DNA of 18,256 bases, taken from the NCBI GenBank assembly GCA_902489575.1, contig CABUAQ010000034.1, forward strand, positions 1-18,256, written 5' to 3'. Position numbers and translations under genes: made by a program. The notes beneath the pieces are model-generated. The model did no database searches. It saw only the letters and a list, made by a program, of their open reading frames with translations, and had not been told where the DNA came from. Shown here one piece after another: positions 7,464 to 14,373 of this stretch. Source of the DNA: an uncultured bacterium (GTDB lineage: Bacteria > Cyanobacteriota > Vampirovibrionia > Gastranaerophilales > Gastranaerophilaceae). Position 1 is the first letter of the stretch. The number at the start of each line of letters is the position of its first letter.

Positions 7464-7469
7464 GCAGTT

Positions 7470-8378
7470 ATGAAAAAGTTTTTACTATTTTTATTTATGA
7501 GTCTGGCTGTTATTTGTCCTGTTTTTGCAGATGATCTTGAAGAAGATTATATGGATATTGCTGCAAATTATTGTGTTATTGGTGATTATAATTCTGCAAT
7601 GGTTTATCTTGACAAGATTCTTGAAGTAAACCCGGATAATAAATCTGCTCGGGATTTAAAAAAAGGTTTGGCACATGTTATTGCCAGAGATAAAAAAACT
7701 TTTGTCACCAGCGTTAATCCTCTGATAAAACAAGCACAGGAATATAAACGTGCAGGGGATGAAAAAATGGAGCTTACTACTTTGTTAACTGCAGCTCAAA
7801 GTAATAATGCTTATCTTGCTTATTATTATCTTGGTAATTTCTATAGAGATAAAGATAACTATCAAAGAGCATTAGATTCCTATAACAGCGCATTATCTGC
7901 CCGTCCAGATTTTGCTCAGGCTTACCTTGCAACTGCTATAACTCTTTTTGACGCCGGACGATATGAGGCTGTTATCAATCCTATTGATAAGTATTTAACT
8001 TTTGATGCTAATGACGATTTGGCTTATGCAATTAAATCTCGTGCAGAATTTGAGCTTGGTATACTTGAGCAGGCAAAGGTTGATAACGATAAAGCTATTG
8101 AAATTAATAATTGTCCTGAATATCAATTTGATAAAGCAAAAATTTTATACAAATCTGATGATTATCAGAGTGCAAAAACTATTTTTACGGAACTTTTACC
8201 GGATATGCAAACCTCAAAAATCTATGAATATATGAGTTATTGTGATTTAGCAATGAAAGATTACAGAAGCGCTCTTCTAAATATTGATAAAGCAATCATT
8301 CTTTCTGATGATGATGAGTATTTGGAAAGCAAGTACAATGAAATAAAAGGTATGTTGGAAAATAATCAAAATGAGTAG
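7470..8378 (+). CDS. Secreted or periplasmic TPR protein
   Basis: 302 residues from the ATG at 7470. This start gives a clean signal peptide (MKKFLLFLFMSLAVICPVFA, cleavage before DD), whereas the longer frame from 7392 overlaps the promoter region. The mature part is made of TPR units: residues around IAANYCVIGDYNSAMVYLDK, the unit with YLGNFYRDKDNYQRALDSYN, and several looser repeats to the C terminus; roughly six to seven in all. No lipobox is seen. It heads a four-gene operon and its last eight bases overlap the start of the metallophosphoesterase gene, which implies translational coupling. Likely an envelope scaffold; partner unknown. Confidence 0.85.
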   Translation: MKKFLLFLFMSLAVICPVFADDLEEDYMDIAANYCVIGDYNSAMVYLDKILEVNPDNKSARDLKKGLAHVIARDKKTFVTSVNPLIKQAQEYKRAGDEKMELTTLLTAAQSNNAYLAYYYLGNFYRDKDNYQRALDSYNSALSARPDFAQAYLATAITLFDAGRYEAVINPIDKYLTFDANDDLAYAIKSRAEFELGILEQAKVDNDKAIEINNCPEYQFDKAKILYKSDDYQSAKTIFTELLPDMQTSKIYEYMSYCDLAMKDYRSALLNIDKAIILSDDDEYLESKYNEIKGMLENNQNE

Positions 8379-9372
8379 AAAAGGAAACGCAAAATATAGT
8401 AAAAAAAATAAAAAAGAAAGTTTCTTCACCAGGTTCATAAATGCTGTTATAACTGTCTGTCTTACAGCCGGCATGTTGTGGGGATTACAGGCTTATAGCG
8501 GTGCAGGTGCATCAAATCTAAGGTTTGCACAGGTAAGTGATGTTCATTTTCTGGAAAATGGATCAAATACTACCTTTAAAATGGTTGGAGAATCCCCAAG
8601 GCTTCTTGATGATGCTGTTTCACAGATTAATGAACGTAATGATATTGATTTTGTTATGTTCACCGGGGATCAGATTGATAAGTCTTTTGAAAAAGAATTG
8701 AGAGCTTTTTTGCCTCATGCGCAAAAGCTTAATGCTCCATGGTATTTTGCATTTGGTAATCACGATAGGTGTGTGGGCGGGTATTTGACTACTTTAGTAT
8801 ATCTTGAAATGGTTCGGAATGTTAATACTAATTTTAAATTTAAGAAAGCGTATTATTCTTTTGAACCTAAAAAAAATTATAAAGTGATTGTTCTTGATAA
8901 TATTATTACGGATGAAATAACTTCAAATGGTTATATAGATGAAGAACAATTAAAATGGCTTAAAAAAGAGCTTGATTCTTCTAAAAAAGATACAGTTTTG
9001 ATTTTTATGCATGTTCCCGTTATTGAACCTTTTGCTAGTCCTAATCATAAACTCAGAAATGCAATTGCTTTAAAACAGCTTATCGAAAGTTATAAAAATC
9101 CGATAGGAGTATTCCAAGGGCATTATCATGCGGCTAAGATTACACAACACGAGAATGTTTTATATGTTAGTTCTCCGGCTTTGGTTTCTTATCCGAATGC
9201 ATTTAGAATTGTGAATGTTACTAATTACAAAGATAAAACTGTTTTTGAATTTGATTGGAAAGAAACAAGAGAAAAAACAATCCAAAAAATGGCAAAGATT
9301 ATGGTTTTCTCAGGTGCTATTTATGCAGGAGAAACTAAAGATCAAACCGGCATTTATGAAATAAAAAAATAA
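8371..9372 (+). CDS. Membrane-anchored calcineurin-like metallophosphoesterase
   Basis: 333 residues. A basic N terminus is followed by one membrane segment (about 21-42), so the catalytic domain is probably outside the cytoplasmic membrane. The two-metal phosphoesterase motifs are complete and in order: D57-x-H59 in SDVHF, GD100 in FTGDQID, GNHD (129-132), H214 in FMHVP, and GHYH (250-253). The substrate may be a phosphodiester or phosphomonoester; the family does not allow a finer call. The start overlaps the preceding TPR gene by eight bases and the next gene begins 18 bases after the stop, consistent with one operon. Homologues of this layout resemble bacterial purple-acid/Icc-type phosphodiesterases. 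Confidence 0.9.
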   Translation: MSRKGNAKYSKKNKKESFFTRFINAVITVCLTAGMLWGLQAYSGAGASNLRFAQVSDVHFLENGSNTTFKMVGESPRLLDDAVSQINERNDIDFVMFTGDQIDKSFEKELRAFLPHAQKLNAPWYFAFGNHDRCVGGYLTTLVYLEMVRNVNTNFKFKKAYYSFEPKKNYKVIVLDNIITDEITSNGYIDEEQLKWLKKELDSSKKDTVLIFMHVPVIEPFASPNHKLRNAIALKQLIESYKNPIGVFQGHYHAAKITQHENVLYVSSPALVSYPNAFRIVNVTNYKDKTVFEFDWKETREKTIQKMAKIMVFSGAIYAGETKDQTGIYEIKK

Positions 9373-9390
9373 AATAGAGGATATTATAAG

Positions 9391-10314
9391 ATGAGTGAGT
9401 TTAAAGTAAAGTTTAGAGGCGTAAGGGGTAGTTTCCCTGTTGCGGACAAGAATTTTTTAAAATATGGCGGTAATACATCTTGTGTTGAAGTTAATGTTGG
9501 CGGTCACTTAATTATATTGGATGCCGGGACGGGGATTGTATCTGTCGGGGATGAGTTGATGGAGAAGTATATAGCTTCTGCGGTGAATCCTGATGAGCGA
9601 AAACCGATTTATGCTACAGTTTTGGTATCTCATATTCATCAAGACCATCTTATGGGTTTAACTTTTTTTAAACCGCTTCATGTCAATTCTGCAAAGTTAA
9701 AAATTTATGGTTCGGGTTGTCCGGAGTCAGGATTGGCTAAAAATCTGTCCGAGTTGATTTTTGGTAAAACTTTTCCGCTTGATTTAGGCGATCTCGCTTG
9801 TGCTTTAGATATTTGCGATATAAATAATGAACAGGCGATTATTATTAAACCCGGGGAAGAACCTATGCTTGTTAAATTATCTGAAGCATTACCTGATGAT
9901 GAAGATATTTTGATTACTTTCTATAAATCTTATGTGCATCCTCAAAACGGGGTTATGGTTTATAAAATTACTTATAAAAATAAATCTCTTGTTTATGCTA
10001 CAGATAAAGAATGTTATTTTGGCGGTGATAAAAAGTTTGCCAAATTTGCCAAAGATTGTGATTTACTTATTCATGATTCACAGTATACTACTGAGGATTA
10101 TTTAAACCCGCATTCTACTAAACAAGGGTATGGGCATTCAACTTTTGATATGGCTGTGGAGGTTAAGAAGCAGACAAATGCTAAACATTTGGCGTTTTTC
10201 CATTATGATCCGGGGTATGATGATTTGAAATTGAATAGAATTAAAGAACATTACGTTTCGGATAATAAAAATATCTATATGTCATACGAAAATTTAGAAT
10301 TGGATATTATTTAG
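9391..10314 (+). CDS. MBL-fold metallohydrolase (TaR3-like group)
   Basis: 307 residues, no signal peptide or membrane segment, so probably cytoplasmic. The start is preceded by AGAGGA. It opens with RGVRGSFPV and YGGNTSCVEV, typical of the TaR3-like and phosphodiesterase-like branch of the metallo-beta-lactamase fold. Metal ligands visible are HIHQDH (H81, H83, D85, H86), H183 in VHPQNG, D205 in YATDKE, and H271 in FFHYDP; DAGTG at 44-48 and the HDSQYT and GYGHST segments also fit the group. Expected to be a di-zinc hydrolase of unknown substrate. It is third in the operon; its stop codon is directly followed by the ATG of the next gene with no intervening base. Pairing with a metallophosphoesterase hints at nucleotide or phosphodiester turnover, but this is inference. 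Confidence 0.88.
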   Translation: MSEFKVKFRGVRGSFPVADKNFLKYGGNTSCVEVNVGGHLIILDAGTGIVSVGDELMEKYIASAVNPDERKPIYATVLVSHIHQDHLMGLTFFKPLHVNSAKLKIYGSGCPESGLAKNLSELIFGKTFPLDLGDLACALDICDINNEQAIIIKPGEEPMLVKLSEALPDDEDILITFYKSYVHPQNGVMVYKITYKNKSLVYATDKECYFGGDKKFAKFAKDCDLLIHDSQYTTEDYLNPHSTKQGYGHSTFDMAVEVKKQTNAKHLAFFHYDPGYDDLKLNRIKEHYVSDNKNIYMSYENLELDII

Positions 10315-10884
10315 ATGAATAAAATCTTTCTTATATTACTTTTATTCTGTTTTGCGCTGGCTCCTGTTTATAGTGCAGGCGGAACTATTGCGACTTATGT
10401 TATAGATCCTGAGAAAAATGCTTATGAACACAACAATAAAGGTCTTGTTTATGTAGAAGAAAAAAATTACTATGGTGCAATTCAGGAATTTAAAATTGCA
10501 ATTAGTCTTAATCCGAAAACTCAGGCTACTGCTGTGTATTTCAATAATCTTGGAAAAGTTTATTTAATTATTGGTTATCCTGAAATGGCACTTGATTGTT
10601 TTAATAATGCCCTTGTTCAATATAATTTAAATTTTGAATATTATCGTAACCTTGTAAAATGCTATAAAATATTGGGGCAAAGTCAAACTCAGCTCAGAGT
10701 TTATCAGCAAAAAGGAGATAATAATCCGTTAGACAAAATAATGTTGGGTCTTTTGTATGCACAAGAAGGTAATAAGAAAAAAGCTATTATTGTATTGGAC
10801 GAATTTATAATGTCAGAACCTAATTTGATAATAACTCCGGCTGTAAAAGCTTATATTCAGGAAATTGTTGATGAAATCAGATAA
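10315..10884 (+). CDS. Small secreted TPR protein
   Basis: 189 residues. The ATG immediately follows the stop of the MBL-fold gene, and no separate ribosome binding site is seen, so translation is probably coupled. A signal peptide is evident (MNKIFLILLLFCFALAPVYS, cleavage near AGG). Two to three TPR-like units follow: NNKGLVYVEEKNYYGAIQEFK, NLGKVYLIIGYPEMALDCFN and the stretch after KIMLGLLYAQEGNKKKAIIV. It is the second secreted TPR protein of the operon, which suggests that both act together in the envelope, perhaps around the anchored phosphoesterase. A strong hairpin follows 20 bases after the stop. Confidence 0.8.
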   Translation: MNKIFLILLLFCFALAPVYSAGGTIATYVIDPEKNAYEHNNKGLVYVEEKNYYGAIQEFKIAISLNPKTQATAVYFNNLGKVYLIIGYPEMALDCFNNALVQYNLNFEYYRNLVKCYKILGQSQTQLRVYQQKGDNNPLDKIMLGLLYAQEGNKKKAIIVLDEFIMSEPNLIITPAVKAYIQEIVDEIR

Positions 10885-10904
10885 GTGTTTTTTGTTTATA
10901 TTAT

Positions 10905-10938
10905 AGAGCAAACGCCTGCATTTGCAGGCGTTTGCTCT
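10905..10938. terminator. Perfect 34-base palindromic hairpin, 16-bp arms, between convergent genes
   Basis: AGAGCAAACGCCTGCA is followed by TT and its exact reverse complement. It lies 20 bases after the stop of the TPR operon and 17 bases before the stop of the convergent membrane-protein gene, where a bidirectional terminator is expected. It has no immediate T tract on either strand, so it may instead mark or protect mRNA ends. Confidence 0.7.
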
Positions 10939-10955
10939 CAATGTAGATGTAATTT

Positions 10956-11720
10956 TTATTTTCTATATTTAGCTAATAAATTTGTACTTCCTGTATCAAA
11001 TTGTTGTGCAGTTTGAGCTGATATTTGTTGTTCGTTATGTGACTCCTGAGTACTAACAGCTGCCCCTTTCATTGGAGGGTCTGCTTTTTTATTTTCCTTT
11101 GCTGCGTGGGGTTGAATTCCTTTTTGTCTAGCCTCACGTTCATTCATTTTCTTTTCAACTTTGCCGGCTAAAGGTGTTGCTATAAACGGTACAAGCATAC
11201 GTTTTCCGACAATTGTTGCAGCTGCCAGAGATGTTAAGCCGCCAAACGCATCTTTAACATTATTTCTGATTTTTTCAAATTCTTGAGTGAATTTGATACT
11301 GTTGATATCTTCATAACCTGGTTTGCCTTTAACAAGTTGTTGATATGTTTTCTTAAGCGGTCTGTCAAACATTTTGCCAAAGAATTTATCAAACATCTTG
11401 GCCTGACAAACTTTATGTGAAACTGTAAAGAACATCGCTAACTGTAATGCGATCATTAACAAACCATTTGTTAAGTCCAAAGATGCTACGAATCTACGTT
11501 TGTCATCAGGAATATCTTTGTTATTCAAAGATTGTGTTACATACAGATAACAACCCAAACCGTCTTTTGCAATAATTGATGCTACACCAAGTCCGTCAAT
11601 AAATTTACGGTTATTTTCGTATACTTTGTTCCCGGCATTTTTTGCGATATTTGAACCGGAGAACCATTTTATAGGTTTATATAAACAAGTTTCAAGAACC
11701 GGATTAATTTTGCAACTCAT
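10956..11720 (-). CDS. Membrane protein of unknown function, downstream partner of a related pair
   Basis: 254 residues. The start is well supported by GGAGGTG eight bases upstream. Hydrophobic helices are seen around 42-62, 82-101 and 161-187; the C-terminal 65 residues are polar and rich in Gln, Ala, Lys and Glu, and the protein ends in LLAKYRK. Residues 68-93 (KDIPDDKRRFVA then a hydrophobic helix ending in ALQ) align without gaps to residues 104-129 of the gene just upstream, with 7 of 26 identical positions, so the two proteins are probably paralogues. The start codon overlaps the stop of that gene by one base (TAATG), which implies coupled translation and a shared complex. No known family recognised; I regard it as a lineage-specific envelope protein. 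Confidence 0.75.
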   Translation of the reverse strand: MSCKINPVLETCLYKPIKWFSGSNIAKNAGNKVYENNRKFIDGLGVASIIAKDGLGCYLYVTQSLNNKDIPDDKRRFVASLDLTNGLLMIALQLAMFFTVSHKVCQAKMFDKFFGKMFDRPLKKTYQQLVKGKPGYEDINSIKFTQEFEKIRNNVKDAFGGLTSLAAATIVGKRMLVPFIATPLAGKVEKKMNEREARQKGIQPHAAKENKKADPPMKGAAVSTQESHNEQQISAQTAQQFDTGSTNLLAKYRK

Positions 11721-13336
11721 TATTTCACCTCCGCTTTCTTATTCTTGTTATCTTTGGCAGACGCAGCTTTGTTTGACAAATTTGGGAATGCTCTATCCAT
11801 AAACCAAGGATAAATCTTGTTCAACATCCAGCAAGTCACCGGTAAGATTGCAAGTGATACGCCTAAGCCTGTCCAACGCTTCAAACCGTCAATGTTCGAT
11901 TTTACGTGTTTTTTCAACTGCTCACCAATACATTTTGCAATTGAACCGGCTTTTTGTTGAAGTCTTGTGCTTACATTTTCAACAAGTTCAACAGCTTCTT
12001 TCATTTCTGTATTGTTTAAGCCTCTTGCTTTTAGCTTGTTCACGACAGTACTTCTTGATTTATTGATAGTTTCATCAATAATATTTTGAGCTTCTTGAAC
12101 AGTTATGCCGGATGTTTCTAATTTATTTCTGATTTGAGTTAATGTTTTGATGGTTTCATCAATTGCATTGGTTCTCATATAGATTGCTTCGTTGACGTAC
12201 TCAATGATTTCCTGTGTTGATTTTTTAGCTTTCATTGTTTCAACACTATCAATCATTTTTTCAATTTTGCTTCCAAGCATTCTGATTGCGGCTGAATCTG
12301 TTCCTGTATTTTTGCTTTGGATTTCTTTAACTATTTTTATAAGTTCATTATTAAGTCCTTTTTTAGCAGGATTTTGTTTTATTTCGGCTTTTAGATCTTT
12401 GATTGTATTTTTACATTCAAGTTCAAATTCTTTATTTGCAATAATAAATTTATCTGTATTGTTGTTAAAGTCAGTTTGAGCGTAGAATTGAGAAATTTTG
12501 TTATTCAATCTTTGCAGTACAGCCTTTGATTCTTCAGGGTAACTGTTGAAGAATATGCCGCGTTCAATTTTGTGCGGTAATTTATGTTGAATTACTTTTA
12601 TTTTTTCATTTGCTTCATCATTAATGATGGTATCTAGAGTTTCGGTGAATAGTTTTTTGAAGTCGTCTTTAGGCATTTCTAGTGATGAAATAGTTTTGCC
12701 GTCAGTTGTTTTGAAAGTAATACTATCATTTTTAATCATATTTTCCAAAACATTATCATTTTGTTTCTTCAAAGCTTGAATTTCGGCTTTCATTTCATCT
12801 TTTGTAAATGATTTACCAGGGTTATTGGCTTTTACTATGCCTTTTAAGTAATCATCAGAAGGGAACAAAGATGCGTTATCGTGCATAGGAAGATATCCTA
12901 TATCAGAGGCTCTTTTAATAATTGCGTTAAAAGGAATAACAATTGCGCATTGTGTTGCTACTGCAAGTACTGCAGATACCGGCTGACGCCATGCTGTATA
13001 TGTCCTTGTATCTTTATCAGTATCTGATAAAGGGTTGTATTTAATAAATATCGGAGCAATAAGTCCTGTACCTATAGCATTGATGAGTTGGTTTTGAATT
13101 TCCCCCATGCCTTCGTGAATTTTAACCATTCTTTTTGCAATATTTGGCATAATATCAAGCAAAAGATCTTTTAATGGTTTTGTTGCTGCCGGTGCTGCCG
13201 CGCTCACAGCAACTCCGGTAAAGGATGTAGTGTCTTGCGGTACTCCCAAATAAACCCTGTTTTTCATGGTATTTCCGTTTGAAAGTTTAGGGCTGGTAAT
13301 CCCTTCTACATTGTTTTTAATCTTTTCGATACCCAT
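11720..13336 (-). CDS. Membrane protein with long helical middle domain, function unknown
   Basis: 538 residues. A membrane-active N-terminal part has hydrophobic stretches at about 86-98 and 117-141 (AWRQPVSAVLAVATQCAIVI) and a C-terminal membrane helix lies at about 488-511. Between them lies a charged, mostly helical region of about 300 residues rich in Lys, Glu, Asn and Ile, with coiled-coil character and frequent NI/TIN heptad-like patterns. The C terminus is a Lys-rich tail. The segment at 104-129 (SDTDKDTRTYTA then helix) matches the downstream partner. An N-terminal VPQDTTSFTG segment precedes an Ala/Pro-rich stretch. No enzymatic motif is seen; a structural or trans-envelope role is possible but unproven. 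It is preceded by a leader of about 188 nt that may be structured. Confidence 0.75.
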   Translation of the reverse strand: MGIEKIKNNVEGITSPKLSNGNTMKNRVYLGVPQDTTSFTGVAVSAAAPAATKPLKDLLLDIMPNIAKRMVKIHEGMGEIQNQLINAIGTGLIAPIFIKYNPLSDTDKDTRTYTAWRQPVSAVLAVATQCAIVIPFNAIIKRASDIGYLPMHDNASLFPSDDYLKGIVKANNPGKSFTKDEMKAEIQALKKQNDNVLENMIKNDSITFKTTDGKTISSLEMPKDDFKKLFTETLDTIINDEANEKIKVIQHKLPHKIERGIFFNSYPEESKAVLQRLNNKISQFYAQTDFNNNTDKFIIANKEFELECKNTIKDLKAEIKQNPAKKGLNNELIKIVKEIQSKNTGTDSAAIRMLGSKIEKMIDSVETMKAKKSTQEIIEYVNEAIYMRTNAIDETIKTLTQIRNKLETSGITVQEAQNIIDETINKSRSTVVNKLKARGLNNTEMKEAVELVENVSTRLQQKAGSIAKCIGEQLKKHVKSNIDGLKRWTGLGVSLAILPVTCWMLNKIYPWFMDRAFPNLSNKAASAKDNKNKKAEVK

Positions 13337-13405
13337 GTTACACCTACTATGATCTTCTATATATATAGAATTCCAAAAATTAAAAAAATTGCTAATAAAT
13401 TACTT

Positions 13406-13429
13406 ATTGTAACAAAATTTTAACAAAAT
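13406..13429. repeat. Direct repeats TAACAAAAT with 11-bp period upstream of the membrane-protein pair
   Basis: TAACAAAAT occurs at 13410-13418 and again at 13421-13429. Read on the minus strand, the half-sites are GTTAAAAT and GTTACAAT, starting 11 bases apart. Direct repeats with this period are typical sites of OmpR/PhoB-family response regulators. They lie inside the predicted transcript leader, about 70-90 bases before the start codon. Confidence 0.4.
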
Positions 13430-13470
13430 GCCTTTAACTCTTTATCTTCTATGCAGAGAAACTAATATCA

Positions 13471-13524
13471 AGTTATTTTTCAAAAAATAACTGTCTCCCC
13501 GCAGCGTTTCCAATGCACGGAAAC
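13471..13524 (-). ncRNA. Candidate structured 5' leader or small RNA
   Basis: On the minus strand TATAAT (13531-13536) predicts a transcript start at about 13524. From that very base the RNA would form GTTTCC-GTGCATT-GGAAAC (13524-13519 paired with 13511-13506). A G-rich single strand follows (GCTGCGGGGAGA), then an AT hairpin AGTTATTTTT-TG-AAAAATAACT (13492-13471). The AT hairpin contains a run of six T on the RNA strand, which might act as an attenuator. No known riboswitch class was recognised. It is either a small RNA or the start of the 188-nt leader of the membrane-protein pair. Confidence 0.4.
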
Positions 13525-13530
13525 AGTTAT

Positions 13531-13536
13531 ATTATA
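13531..13536 (-). promoter_or_regulatory. -10 box TATAAT ahead of the candidate leader RNA
   Basis: Minus-strand TATAAT directly preceded by TTTTG. A clear -35 box is lacking; TTTGAA-like sequence lies somewhat too close. The hairpin GTTTCC/GGAAAC begins at the predicted start site. Confidence 0.45.
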
Positions 13537-13581
13537 CAAAACACACATTCAAATTGAAAGTAGTATATTAAGATTTTTTAA

Positions 13582-14139
13582 CTACTTTTTAGAATCTAAA
13601 ATTTTTCTTATTCTAACATATCTGTCTAATTCTTTTCCTACAGTTTCAACTTTCCCCAAAACTGCATTAGATAACAAAACCTTATTATCATACTTAGGGT
13701 CAATAATATAAACTGTAGGAAATCCAGTAATACCTACTTCAGTTACAATTTTTTCATATTTAGGATCCTCAACGTTCACTTTTGCGAAGTTCAAATCGTC
13801 TTTGTATTTTTCTGACAAAGCTTGATATACAGGCATAAATTTAACACAGTAATGGCACCAATCTGCATAAAATAATGCTAATACCGGCTTATCCCCTTTT
13901 AACGCTTGTTTGTATTCAATACCAATTTTGTATTCGGATGGTTTTTTAGGTTCTCCGCTTAAATCAATCGGCATTGCGGATTCTTCAACTGCTTGCTGTG
14001 CCTGGGCTTTCATATTGTGATACTGGTAGTATTCAAACCCTCCAACAGCGCAAATTGCAATAACCAGTAATATCCCTGCAACTATTGCGATATTTTTTTT
14101 GTTTGCATTTTGAAGTTTTTCTTTCAAATTAAATCCCAT
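13582..14139 (-). CDS. Membrane-anchored thioredoxin-like protein
   Basis: 185 residues. One membrane helix at about 17-36 follows a short basic N terminus, giving an N-in orientation with the thioredoxin domain outside the cytoplasmic membrane. The active site is WCHYC (C95, C98) in FYADWCHYCVKFMP, and the cis-Pro is P141 in ITGFPTVYI. The domain has normal thioredoxin size (about 75-180) and should act in disulfide exchange or oxidative/reductive maintenance of envelope or cytochrome-type proteins. The start is supported by AAGGAG in the leader. It is divergent from the sigma factor gene and followed by an inverted repeat at its 3' end (AAAGTAGT ... ACTACTTT), which may end transcription, before the next promoter. 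Confidence 0.9.
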   Translation of the reverse strand: MGFNLKEKLQNANKKNIAIVAGILLVIAICAVGGFEYYQYHNMKAQAQQAVEESAMPIDLSGEPKKPSEYKIGIEYKQALKGDKPVLALFYADWCHYCVKFMPVYQALSEKYKDDLNFAKVNVEDPKYEKIVTEVGITGFPTVYIIDPKYDNKVLLSNAVLGKVETVGKELDRYVRIRKILDSKK

Positions 14140-14175
14140 TTTAACAATTCTCCTTCTCTTTTAGTATTTTATTTA

Positions 14176-14181
14176 ATTATA
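14176..14181 (-). promoter_or_regulatory. -10 box TATAAT of the thioredoxin gene
   Basis: Minus-strand TATAAT about 37 bases before the ATG, leaving a leader of about 30 bases that contains AGAAGGAG. A TTTGAA sequence lies 16 bases upstream as a poor -35 box. Confidence 0.45.
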
Positions 14182-14241
14182 ATATGAAAAATCAAAATTC
14201 AAAGTTATGTAATAATCCTTTATAAAAGTTTACATTAATAT

Positions 14242-14259
14242 TCCGTAACATGATGTAAC
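14242..14259 (-). promoter_or_regulatory. Tandem GTTAC repeats resembling the cyanobacterial HLR1 (RpaB) site
   Basis: On the minus strand the sequence reads GTTACATC-AT-GTTACGGA: two half-sites whose starts are ten bases apart. The known HLR1 consensus is KTTACAWW-NN-KTTACAWW, so the first half matches at seven of eight positions and the second at the GTTAC core plus the last A. It overlaps the likely -35 region of the sigma factor promoter. The family assignment is inference. Confidence 0.4.
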
Positions 14260-14264
14260 AGTTA

Positions 14265-14296
14265 GTATATATTTGGGTATATACAAAGTATATAAC
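14265..14296 (+). promoter_or_regulatory. Sigma factor promoter region with dyad GTATATA-TTTGGG-TATATAC
   Basis: Perfect 7-base arms (14265-14271 and 14278-14284) around TTTGGG are followed by a further GTATATAAC (14288-14296). Possible -10 boxes are TATATA (14278-14283, 17 bases after GTAACA at 14255-14260) and TATAAC (14291-14296). The leader then runs about 80 bases to AAGGAG and the ATG at 14374. Confidence 0.4.
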
Positions 14297-14373
14297 TCGT
14301 GTGACGTTTACCCTTAAATATCGGCAGACTGATGCTGTAAGACTTGTTGTGCAAATAAGAAGGAGTTTAATCT

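Noticed and set aside
7392..7469. Upstream extension of the secreted TPR gene
   Set aside because: It would cover the -35 and -10 boxes, and the ATG at 7470 gives a clean signal peptide.
13337..13581. Known riboswitch (TPP, cobalamin, FMN, SAM, preQ1, SAH, c-di-GMP) in the leader
   Set aside because: None of the conserved core sequences of these classes could be found.
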